From positions 735,984,939-736,048,938 of the forward strand of contig CM022303.1 in the NCBI GenBank assembly GCA_011799875.1: a DNA stretch of 64,000 nucleotides, read 5' to 3'. Both the position numbers and the translations under genes were made by a program. Positions 32,801 to 43,701 of this stretch are shown here, in pieces. Source of the stretch: Thinopyrum elongatum. Lineage: Eukaryota; Streptophyta; Magnoliopsida; Poales; Poaceae. The notes beneath the pieces were generated by a model. The model worked only from the letters and a program-made list of their open reading frames with translations, did no database searches and was not told the origin of the DNA. How positions within the stretch are numbered: position 1 is the first letter of the stretch; every line of letters begins with the position of its first letter.

Positions 32801-34665
32801 GGCTGCGGGGCGAGGTGGCTCCGGCGCGAGAGGCGGCGATGCGGGCGGTGGAGTGCTGCGGCGGTAGCAAAGTTCGGCAGCGGCGGCGGAGCTTCGGCTG
32901 CTGCTGCGGTTGTTGGGGAGAGAGGGGGTCTGGGGCGGCGTTATTTAAGGAGGGGAGGGAGAGGTGCGGCGGCTTGGAGGAGTGGGCAAGGCGAGGCGGC
33001 GGCGGTGTCCGGATCGGGGACGGCGGCGGCGCGGGATAGCTCGGGACTCTGTCCCGAGCTCGGAGACGGCAACGCGGCGGCTGGGCCGGTTGGGCTGCGC
33101 GCGGCCCAGTTCGGTCGGCCCGAACTAAAGTTTTTTTTTAAATGATAACTAAATAAAACAAACAAATAAATAAATAATAAAATGATATATAGGCATATTA
33201 TATATCAAAATTTTCAGAAAAAGATATCCTAAAAGATGAACATATTTTAAGCGGCAAATAAATTCTACAAAAATTTAAATAGAGCAAACAGTTCTATTGG
33301 TTCATTTAAAAGCCAAATAAAAATATTTTAAAATACCAAAAATGATTTCAAACTCATTTCTCTCCATTTTTCAACTGTAGGGAATCATTTTACCCTATTT
33401 TCCATATATTTTATTTTTGGAGAAAAATAATTTGAATAAGAACCAAATAACTCCAAATTGAAAATAATTTTCAAAGGGACTTTAAATTTGATTCTCTGAA
33501 ACTTCCAACTCTCTTTCTTAGCATTTGAAGAAGTCATTTTATCTTCTCTCACGAAACTCATTGAGTTGCATAAAGTTTCCGAATTTGGAATATTTCCAAA
33601 TGGATTTCAAAGCTTTTCAAAACCCTTTTCATTTATTTAAATGGAAGAAGTCATATCATCTTCACTCTAGGGTTTTGTGATAAAATAAATTTGAATTCAT
33701 GGAGATCATAAATGCAAGGTGAAAGTTTGGGAAAGTCCTTTTATTCCCTCTCATTTAACTTTGAAAATGTTTCAAATTTCACTCAATTTCACACAAGCAA
33801 CCACACCACAAGCAAACAAAACCATTTATTTAATATAACATTCCAAAATTTAGAATTTTGGGATGTTACATCTATACATAGGGGTTGATGCACGTTTTCA
33901 TTATCTTTTCTCCGATAGAAACTTTGGGGTCTCCTTGGAGTTCTTTGTGTGGATTGAATATTATGATTATGAAGTTGTTTGATGCATATCGTATAATTAA
34001 CTCATGGATACTTGTGGTGACATTGGAATATCTAGGTGACATTAGAGTTGGTTGATGTGTGTCATATGGTGTTATTTTAGTACGAACTCTAGGGCTGTTT
34101 GTGACACTTATAGGAATAGCCCAATAGATCGATCAGAAAGAATAGCTTTGAGGTGGTTTCGTACCCTACAAACAATTTCTATCTTATGTTCTCCACTAAT
34201 AAGAACTTGGGAGTGATTCTTTGTCGCACAATGAGGGATAATTATATAATCTAGTTATGTTAACACTGTTGAGAGATTACACTAGTGAAAGTATGAACCC
34301 TAGGCCTCATTTTCAAGCATTACAATACCATTTGTGCTCACTTTTACTACTAGTTACCTTGCTTTTTTTATTGTTTGCACTACAAAAACTTATATCTACT
34401 ATCCATACTACACTTTTATCACCATCTCTTTGCCGAACTAGTGCACCTATACAATTTACCATTGTATTGGGTGTGTTGGGGACACAAGAGAATCTTTGTT
34501 ATTTGGTTGAAGGGTTGCTTGAGAGAGACTATCTTCATCCTACGCCTCCCACGGATTGATAAACCTTAGGTCATCCACTTGAGGGAAAATTGCCGCTGTC
34601 CTACAAAACTCTGCACTTGGAGGCCCAACACGAGTCTACAAGAACAAGTTGTGTAGTAGACATCA
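29869..34665 (+). repeat. 5' LTR of the inner element, split by a solo LTR
   Basis: TGATACGTCTCCAACATATC starts at 29869. The LTR is interrupted at 30752 and resumes at 33876 (ATACATAGGGGTTGATGCAC), ending GTAGACATCA at 34665. Confidence 0.92.
30753..33870 (-). mobile_element. Gypsy solo LTR, 3,118 bp, inside the LTR of the inner element
   Basis: On the minus strand it starts TGTAACATCCCAAAATTC and ends GGATCGCTACA. A perfect 5-bp repeat, tctat (30748-30752 and 33871-33875), flanks it, and the surrounding LTR reads continuously once the insert and one repeat are removed. It contains no PBS, PPT or coding domains. The GC-rich block 32690-33120 and the TGTAAC start resemble the Tekay-like LTR at 48560-58400 in layout but not in detail. 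Open frames in the GC block are compositional. A solo LTR of a long-LTR chromovirus is the best reading. Confidence 0.88.
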
Positions 34666-34675
34666 AGCTCTTTTC

Positions 34676-34692
34676 TGGCGCCGTTGCCGGGG
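34676..34692 (+). promoter_or_regulatory. Primer binding site (tRNA-Asp), inner element
   Basis: TGGCGCCGTTGCCGGGG is a perfect 17-base complement of the plant tRNA-Asp 3' end. It starts 11 bases after the LTR end (AGCTCTTTTC in between). Confidence 0.9.
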
Positions 34693-34790
34693 AGGTGAGT
34701 GCTTGAAGGTATATCTTTAGATCTTGCAATCGAGTCTTTTAGTTTCTTGTTTATCACTAGTTTGGTTTTATAAAAGAAAACTACAAAAAA

Positions 34791-35579
34791 ATGGATTTGA
34801 GGTTGCCTCATATTATGTATCTTTATAATGTCTTTCTTGAAAATGATGGAGCGGAAAATTGTGCTCAATTGATAGATAAACAATTCTATAAAATATTTAA
34901 TTTGAATGATGAGCATGATTGCAATCTTGTTAGTATTAATTCTATAAATATCCATGATGCTAATGATATGAAAATCCACAAGCTTGGGGATGCTATGTTT
35001 GATGAGAATGATGTTTTTGAGAATATATTTGCTGCAACAAATGTTTGTCCCAAGCTTGGGGATGCTATGTTTGATGAAGATGATATTTTTAGTCCCCCAA
35101 TATTTGATGTGGAAATTTGTTACAGTGATTGTATGCCTCCTATTTATGATGATTTTAATGATCAATTTGATTATGTCAATCAAGTTTCTCATGATAGTTA
35201 TTTTGTTGAGTTTGCTCCCACCACTATTGATGAGAAGAAATTTACTTATGTGGAGAGTAACAAAAATTATATGCTTGTGGATCATGAAAAGAATGCTTTA
35301 TGTGATATTTATATTGTTGAATTCATTCATGATGCTACTAAAAATTATTATGAGAGAGGAGCATATTCTTTTACATATTGCAAAAATATCAAGTTTCTTC
35401 TTTATGTGTTGAAAGTTTTGAAGTCATGCTTGTTTTACCTTCCTATGCTAGTTGATTCTTGCTCCAATAAATTATTTGTTCACAAAATCCCTATGCATAG
35501 AAAGTGGGTTAGACTTAAATATGCTAGTCATATGCTTCATGATGCTCTCATTATGTTTCAATTCCTATCTTTTATGTGA
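34791..35579 (+). CDS. Intact unknown ORF of the inner non-autonomous element, 262 aa
   Basis: It is open from ATG at 34791 to TGA at 35579 and starts 99 bases after the PBS. The N-terminal part is MDLRLPHIMYLYNVFLEND. An acidic middle has a 24-residue tandem duplication (HKLGDAMFDENDVF and PKLGDAMFDEDDIF). Then follow FDVEICYSDCMPPIYDDF, SHDSYFVEFAPTT and a charged region. The C-terminal half has hydrophobic and cysteine-bearing stretches (YVLKVLKSCLFYLPMLVDSC) and ends HRKWVRLKYASHMLHDALIM. I see no zinc knuckle, protease, RT or integrase motif. A relative is present in the outer copy, so the ORF is a family trait. It may be an old remnant of a coding region or a structural protein; the function is unknown. 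Confidence 0.6.
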   Translation: MDLRLPHIMYLYNVFLENDGAENCAQLIDKQFYKIFNLNDEHDCNLVSINSINIHDANDMKIHKLGDAMFDENDVFENIFAATNVCPKLGDAMFDEDDIFSPPIFDVEICYSDCMPPIYDDFNDQFDYVNQVSHDSYFVEFAPTTIDEKKFTYVESNKNYMLVDHEKNALCDIYIVEFIHDATKNYYERGAYSFTYCKNIKFLLYVLKVLKSCLFYLPMLVDSCSNKLFVHKIPMHRKWVRLKYASHMLHDALIMFQFLSFM

Positions 35580-38500
35580 GCATCATTGAAATCATCATGC
35601 CTAGCTTAAAAGGCATTAAAGAAAAGTGCTTGTTGGGAGACAACTCAACACTTATACCTACTTTTTTTGTGTGTTCACATGATTAATCTACAGTAGTAAT
35701 CATTTTTTATATGTTTCTTTCAATAATGTACCAAGTAAAGTCTTTGGGATAGTGTGGTTGATAGTTGACTTGATTCTATGTAAAAACAGAAACTTTTGCT
35801 GCCAGTGTAGAAATTATCAAAAATCATCAGAGTGTAAAAAGCTTATGAAATTTTACACATTATTGATATACAAATTCCCCACGTTTTCCTAATTTTTAAG
35901 AATTTTTGGAGTTGCATAAGTATGGTCATTGTTCAGATCATTACAGACTGTTCTGTTTTTGACAGAATATACCTTGTTTGCATAGTTTGCTTGTTTTAGC
36001 ATCTCCATAGCTTATATTAAGTGATATAAATTGTGGAAATGATATAGTACAGTAGGCTTTATGTGAGAACAATTTTGGATCTTGTCTTGACAGTACCAAA
36101 GTGAATGATTTGCTCTTTATCATACTAACCCATCTCACGAAGTTCCGTTAAGTTTTGTGTGATTGAAGTTTTCAAGTTTTGGGTGAGATATTGAGATGAG
36201 GAGAATAAGGATTGGCAAGAACCTATGCTTGGGGATGCCCAAGGCACCCCAAGATATAATTCAAGGAATACCCAAGCAACTAAGCTTGGGGATGCCCCGG
36301 AAGGCATGCCCCGGAAGGCATCCCCTCTTTCGTCTTCAACATTATCGGTAACCTCACTTGGGGCTATATTTATATTTGTCACATGATATGTGTTCTGCTT
36401 GGAGCATCATTTTATTTGAGTTGTATTTGATTGCTGTTATTAAGAATAATGTTTTGTATCCTTTATTTCAATAAAAGTGTCAAGTATAGCCTTTACCATG
36501 CTCAATTTGCAAGTGAATGAGTTGCTGTTTCAAAACAGAAAGTTTGATGTTATTTTAAAAAATCCCTAGAAAAGTCAGTATGTCATAAAGTCTTGACATT
36601 TTGACACAATATGCTACTATAAATTCTCTACAGTGTGGTAAATTTTCAGAATTTTTGGAGTTAATTAAGTATATATCTTGCTGCATCCTTTACAGACTAT
36701 CCTGGTTAGAAAGATTGCTGTTATGTTTGCATTGTTTGCATATGTTGGCTTGTTTAATTGTTATATTTGAGGATATGAGTTTTAAATATGCTGAGGAATT
36801 TAGTATGCAATGTTAAATTATAATTTTAGTGATTTGTTACAGTAGAAAATGATAAGGTTTTGCATTGATCTATACTAACTTATCTCACGAGTTCTTGTTG
36901 AGTTTTATGTGGATGAAGTTTTTAAGATATAGAAAAACCGTGATATGAGAGGAATTAAGGAGACACAAGAGCTCATGCTTGGGGATGCCCGAGGCATCCC
37001 AAGTTCATATTCCAAGAAGTCTCAAGCAACTAAGCTTGGGGATGCCCCGGTAGGCATCCCACCTTTCTTCTTCAACAACTATCGGTCAGTTTTCGTTGGG
37101 CCTAAGTTTTTGCTTCTTCACATGAGATGTGCTATTCTTGGTGTGTCCTTTTATTTTAATTTTGTTTGCTGTTTTAATAAAATCATCAAAATCTAAACTC
37201 TTTATTTAGAGAGAGTCTTCACATAGCTACTTAATTGTTTGACTACTCATTGATCTTCACTTATATCTTTTTGGAGTAGTTTATGATTTACTCTTGTTCT
37301 TCACTTATATCCTATGAGTAAATTATGAAAGAATTGAATATCATAAAGTTGAAATTATATGTGCATCTTGTGCTTGTATCATGCCTAGTAGTCGCTTCAC
37401 ACTGGGTTTAGATGGTGAAATCTATTGAAGCTTGACAATCACAATATTGGTCATACAAGCAATTCATGAATGATTAGTATAAGGAAGAGAACTTTCACAT
37501 ATAAATATATTATCGTGGACATCTTCTATGATTGTGAATACCCGTTAATTATTTTCAAACTTGAGCAAATTAGTTGAAGTTGGAGAAGCAAGACAATGTA
37601 ATGTGTTATGTTTGGGTATATTTGCATAGAAGTTATATTGTTATGGATCCTCCAACATGTGGTGTTTGCTTAGGATCTTTTGCTAGCCAAAAATTCATAC
37701 TAAGTAGAAATACTACTTGTGCATCCAAAACCCCCTTAAACCTAGTTTCTTGCCTTGAGTGTCCACCATATCTACTTATGGATTAAATAAGATCCTCCAA
37801 GTAAGTTGTCATCGGTGCAAAAAGCAATAAAAATTGTTCCTAAATAAGTATGATCTTTTATTGTAAGGGAAAATAAGCGTGGTACGAACTTGTGATGGTG
37901 AAGAATAAAAGCGATAGACTGCATAATAAAGGTTGCTATCACAAGGGGCAATATCACATGACGTTCCTTTGCATTAAGAGTTTGTGCACCCAAAAATAAA
38001 TAAATAAAAGCGCATGACAACCTCTGCTTCCCTCTGCGAAGGGCCTTTCTTTTACTTCATGTTATTTACCTTTATGCTATTTACTTTCATGTTATTTATT
38101 TTTGTTGAGTCAATTCCTTATCCCAACCTATTCTCTAGTTGGGAAGCATCATGTGGTGGGGAAAGATCCAAGCACATATGACCAGTCAAATATATCTGAT
38201 CATGATTTATTATTGTTGACAATTATCTCTATGATAAATGAGTTGGGAGGCGAAACATTATGCCCCTATCTTTCTCTATGTTCGATGGATGCCATTTGTT
38301 CTAAAAATATGCTTTGAGTACTAGCAATCATAGAAGACTAACTGATAATTGAGTATGTGGAGCTCTTTCTTAGACTTTGTTGAATAAAGTTGAATTGCAA
38401 TTTCTTGGTGACTAAGAATATAGGTTGTTGAGTTTCAAGAGAATGCATTGTTTGAACCATAACATGTGAATTTATTGCTATTTTATCGTGTTGAGTTTTA

Positions 38501-38649
38501 CGAGAAAAAATTATTGTTATGATGCTAGGAAAAGTGATTGAAATTATCATTGATCAAACTTATGCACTATGCTAGCATTCACACTTCATAAATTATTTCT
38601 TTTATCATTCACCTACTCGAGGACGAGCAGGAATTAGGCTTGGGGATGC
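35580..38649 (+). other. Non-coding 3' part of the inner internal domain
   Basis: No gag-pol similarity is visible in 3 kb. A stem-loop-like TGTTGGGAGACAACTCAACA follows the ORF (about 35630). The motif GCTTGGGGATGCC recurs at about 36226, 36282, 36976 and 37032. Short frames here are not conserved with the outer copy. The region ends GGCTTGGGGATGC directly before the 3' LTR, in the place of the polypurine tract. Confidence 0.7.
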
Positions 38650-40324
38650 TGATACGTCTCCAACGTATCTATAATTTATGAAGTATTCATGCCATGTTTA
38701 CTATAGTTTTGCATGATTTTCTTGCACTTTCGTATGACATTTACTTGATTTTTATCGACTATACTATTGACCTAATGCCCAGTGCCAGTTGTTGTTTTCT
38801 GCTTGTTTTTGGTTTTCCAAAAAATCCATATCAAATGAAGTCCAAATGCAACGAAACTTTTTGACGATTTTTTCTGGAGGAAAATGAGCCCAGGAAGCTT
38901 CGGGAGTAGGTGAGAGGAGCCACAGGGGCCCCACACAGCACTTGGGCGCGCCACCCGCCTGGCGCGCCCTGGTGCCATGTGGGCCGCCAGAGATCCCCCC
39001 TTCGCTTGAAACCAACACCAAAAAATCCTATATATAGAGAAACCATTGAAAGTTAACCTAGACCTTGGACTCTGCCGCCTTACGCCTCTGTATCCTTGAA
39101 AAACCAATCTGGAGCCCTGTTTCGGCACTCTGCCGGAGGGGGGATCATCACTGGAGGCCATCTTCATCATCCCGACAGTCTCCATGACGAGGAGGGAGTA
39201 GTTCACCCTCGGGGCTGAGGGTAGGTATTGTAGCTATGTGTTTGATCTCTCTCTCGCGCATTCTTGAGATGGCACGATCTTGATGTACCGCGGGCTTTGT
39301 TAATATAGTTGGATCATATGATGTTTCTACCCTCTCCATCCTTGTTGTGATGAATCGAATATTTTCCCTTTGAAGTTTTGTTCTTGTCGGATTGAATATT
39401 CATATTTGAAAACACTTGATGTATGTCTTGCATATGAATACCAGTGGTGACAATGGGGTATCATATTGATTCACTTGATGTATGTTTTGGCACTCAACAT
39501 GCGGATTCCCACGGTGACATTGGGGGTAATCTATGCATAGGGGTTGATGCATGTTTTCATTATCTTTTATCTGATAGAAACTTTGGGGTCTCCTTGGAGT
39601 TCTTTGTGTGGATTGAATATTATGATTATGAAGTTGTTTGATGCATATCGTATAATTAACTCATGGATACTTGTGGTGACATTGGAGTATCTAGGTGATA
39701 TTAGAGTTGGTTGATATGTGTCATATGGTGTTATTTTAGTACGAACTCTAGGGCTGTTTGTGACACTTATAGGAATGGCCCAATAGATCGATCGGAAAGA
39801 ATAGCTTTGAGGTGGTTTCATACCCTACAAACAATTTCTATCTTATGTTCTCCGCTAATAGGAACTTGGGAGTGATTCTTTGTTGCACATTGAGGGATAA
39901 TTATATGATCCAATTATGTTAACACCGTCGAGAGATTGCACTAGTGAAACTATGAACCCTAGGCCTCATTTTCAAGCATTATAATACCGTTTGTGCTCAC
40001 TTTTACCCTTAGTTACCTTGCTGTTTTTATTTTTTGCACTACAAAAACTTATATCTACTATCCATACTACACTTTTATCACCATCTCTTTGCCGAACTAG
40101 TACACCTATACAATTTACCATTGTATTAGGTGTATTGGGGACACAAGAGACTCTTTGTTATTTGGTTGTAGGGTTGCTTGAGAGAGACTATCTTCATCCA
40201 ATGCCTCCCATGGGTTGATAAACCTTAGGTCATCCACTTGAGGGAAAATTGCTGCTGTCCTACAAAACTCTACGCTTGGAGGCCCAACACGAGTCTACAA
40301 GAACAAGTTGTGTGGTAGACATCA
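38650..40324 (+). repeat. 3' LTR of the inner element
   Basis: It runs TGATACGTCTCCAACGTATC to GTGTGGTAGACATCA, 1,675 bp, followed directly by the target repeat gagag (40325-40329). Confidence 0.92.
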
Positions 40325-40329
40325 GAGAG

Positions 40330-43300
40330 TAACAAAAATTCTATGCTTGAGGGTCATGAAAAGAATGCTTTATGTGATGATTATATTGTTGAATTCATTC
40401 ATGATTCTACTGAAAATTATTATGAGAGAGGAACATATGCTTTTACATATTGCAATAATGTCAAGTTTCCTCTCTGTGTGTTGAAAGTTTTGAAATTATG
40501 CTTGTTTTGCCTTCCTATGCTAGTTGATTCTTGCTCCAATAAATTATTATTTTCACAAAGTCCCTATGCATAGGAAGTGGGTTAGGCTTAGATGTGCTAG
40601 TCATATGCTTCATGATGCTCCCGTTATTTTTCAATTACTATCTTTTATGTGAGCATCATTGAATTCACCATGCCTAGTTTAAAAGGCATTAAAGAAAAGC
40701 GCTTGTTGGGAGACAACCCAACATTTTAACCTACTATTTTTGTGTGTTCACATGATTAAGCTACTGCATTAATCAAGTTTTATATGTTTTCTTTCAATAA
40801 AGTGCCAAGTAAAGCCTTTTGGATAGTGTGGATGATAGTTGACTTGATTCTGTGCAAAAACAGAAACTTTTGCGTCCAGTGCAGAAATTCTTAAAAATCA
40901 CCAAAGCGATAAAAGCTTCTGAATATTTTACACATAATTGATATATAAATTTTCCATGCTTTCCTAATTTTTCAAAATATTTGGAGTTGCAGAAGTATGG
41001 TGTTTGTTCAGATTATTACAAACTGTTCTGTTTTTGACAGAATCTGCCTTGTTTGCATAGTTTGCTTGTTTTAGCATTTCCATAGCTTATATTAAGTGAT
41101 ATAAATTTTGGTAATGATAGAGTACAGTAGGATTTATGTGAGAACAATTTTGGATCTTGTCTTGACAGTACCAAAGTGAATGATTTGCTCTTTATCATAC
41201 TAACCCATCTCACGAAGTTCCGTTAAGTTTTGTGTGATTGAAGTTTTCAAGTTTTGGGTAAGATATCGATATGAGGAGAATAAAGAGTGGAAAGACCCTA
41301 AGATTGGAGATGCCCAAGTCACTCCAAGGTAATATTCAAGGAAGACCTGAGCAACTAAGCTTGGGGATGCCCCGGAAGGCATCCCCTCTTTCGTCTTCAA
41401 CATTATCGGTAACCCCACTTAGAGCTATATTTTTATTCGTCACCTGATATGTGTTTTGCTTGGAGCATCATTTTATTTTGTCAATATTTGCTTGCTGTTA
41501 TTTAGGACAAAGTTTTGTATCTTTTACATCAATAAATGTGTCAAGTATAGCCTTTACAATGCTTAGTTTGCACGTTCATGAGTTGCTGTTTCAAAACAGA
41601 AAGTTTGCTCTTAGTGCAAAAATTCCCTAGAAAAGTCAGAACGTGATAAAATCTTGATTTTTTGACACAGCATGATATTATAAATTCTCAACAGTTTGGT
41701 AAATTTTCATATTTTTTGGAGTAAATTAAGTATGGATCTTGCTTTATTCTTTACAGACTGTTCTGTTTAGACAGATTGCTGTTATGTTTGCATTGTTTGC
41801 ATATGTTGGCTTGTTTAATGGTTCTATTTGAGTATAGGAGTATTAAATATGCAGAGGAATTTAGTATGAAATGTTAAATTATAATTTTAGTGATTTTCTA
41901 CAGTAGAGAATGATAAGGTTTTGCATTGATTTATACTAACTTATCTCACGAGTTCTTGTTGAGTTTTATGTGCATGAAGTTTTTAAGATTTAGATAAACC
42001 GTGATATGAGAGGAATTAAGGAGACACAAGAGCTCAAGCTTGGGGATGCCCACGGTATCCCAAGATAATATTTCAAGAAGTCTCAAGCATCTAAGCTTGG
42101 GGATGCCCTGGTAGGCATCCCACCTTTCTTCTTCAACAATTATCGGTTAGTTTCGGTTGCACCTAAGTTTTTGCTTCTTCACTTGAGTTGTGCTATTCTT
42201 GGTGTGTCCTTTTATTTTAATTTTGCTTGCTGTTTTAATAAAATACTTAAGATATGAAATTTTTAAATGAGAGAGAGTCCTCACATAGCTACCTATTTAC
42301 GTAACTACTCATTTGGTTTTCACTTATATCTTTTTGGAGTAGTTTGTCATTCACTCTTGTGCTTCACTCATATCCTATGAGTAAATTGTGAAATAATTGA
42401 ATATCATAAAGTTCAAATTATATGTGCTTCACATGCTTGTGTCATGCCTAGTAGTAGTTTCACATTGGGTTTAGAAAGTGAAATCTATTGAAGCTTGACA
42501 ATCACAATATTTGTCATACAAGCAATTCATGAATGATTAGTATAAGGAAGAGGACTTTCACATATAAATATATTTTCTTGGACATCTTTTATGATTGTGA
42601 ATACCCATTAATTATTTTCAAACTTGAGAAAACTAGTTGAAGTTGGACAAGGAAGACAACGTAATGAGTTATGTTTGGGTATATTTGCATAGAAGTTATA
42701 TTGTTATGGATCCTCTAACATGTGGTGCTTGCTTAGGATCTTTTGCTAGCCAAAAATTTGTACTAAGTAGAAATACTACTTGTGCATCCAAAAACCCTTA
42801 AACCCAGTTTCTTCCCATGAGTGTCCACCATATCTACCTATGGATTGAATAAGATCCTTCAAGTAAGTTGTCATCGGTGCAAAAAGCAATAAAAATTGCT
42901 CCTAAAAAATATGTATGATTTTTTATTGTAAGGGAAAATAAGCGTTGTATTAACTTGTGATGGTAAAGAAATAAAAGCGATGGGCTGCATAATAAAGGTT
43001 GCTATCACAAGGGGCAATATAACGTGACGTTCCTTTGCATTAAGGGATTGAGCATCCAAAAATAAAAAGCGCATGACAACCTCTGCTTCCTCCGCGAAGG
43101 GCCTATCTTTTACGTCATGTTATTTACTTTTATACTATTTACTTTCATGTTATTTAATTTTTGTTGAGTCAAGTCCTTATTCCAACATATTCTCTAGTTG
43201 CCAAGCATCATGTGGTGGGGAAAGATCTACGCACATATGACCAGTCAAATATATTTGATCATGAATTATTATTGTTGACAATTATCTCTATGATAAATAA

Positions 43301-43701
43301 GTTGGGAGGCGAAAACATTAAGCCCCTATCTTTCTTTGTGTTCGATGGATGCCATTTGTTCTAAAAATATGATTTGAGTACTAGCAATCATAGAAGACTA
43401 TATGATAATTGAGTATGTGGAGCTCTTACTTAGACTTTGTTGATAAGTTGAATTGCAATTGATTTGTGACTAAGAACATTGGTTGTTAAGTTTCAATAGA
43501 TTGCATTGTTTGAACCATAACATGTGAATTGATTGATCATAGGTTGTTAAGTTTCAAGAAATTTGTTGTTACGATGCTAGGAAAAGTGATTGAAATTATC
43601 ATTGACCAAACTTATGCACTATGCTAGCATTCGCACTTCGTAAATTATTTCTTTTATCATTTACCTACTCAAGGACGAGCAGGAAGTAAGCTTGGGGATG
43701 C
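40330..43701 (+). other. 3' part of the outer element, with ORF remnant
   Basis: It resumes exactly where the outer ORF was cut: TAACAAAAATTCTATGCTTG corresponds to 35258 in the inner copy. The ORF remnant covers 40343-40573 (HEKNALCDDYIVEFIHDS, YYERGTYAFTYC, LPMLVDSCSNKL) and then shifts frame. The remainder is non-coding and parallels 35580-38649, with GCTTGGGGATGCC at about 41357, 42036 and 42092 and the stem-loop TGTTGGGAGACAACCCAACA at about 40705. Confidence 0.75.

Larger units (their letters stand above)
29869..40324 (+). mobile_element. Inner copy of the same LTR element, with target duplication
   Basis: It consists of LTR 29869-34665 (1,674 bp once the 3.1-kb insertion and its TSD are removed), internal 34666-38649, and LTR 38650-40324 (1,675 bp). 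LTRs begin TGATACGTCTCC and end AGACATCA. Target repeats are gacag (29864-29868) and gagag (40325-40329), one mismatch. They sit inside the ORF of the outer copy at TATGTGGAGAG. The internal region is 3,984 bp with one ORF, no gag or pol, and long non-coding stretches, which makes this a LARD-like non-autonomous gypsy. Confidence 0.93.

Noticed and set aside
32634..33165. Possible GC-rich first exon or gene in 30753-33870.
   Set aside because: The block is bounded by a TG...CA unit with a 5-bp target repeat; it is LTR sequence.
34566..35285. 239-residue minus-strand frame.
   Set aside because: Antisense shadow of the conserved plus-strand ORF at 34791-35579; runs from the LTR into the ORF.
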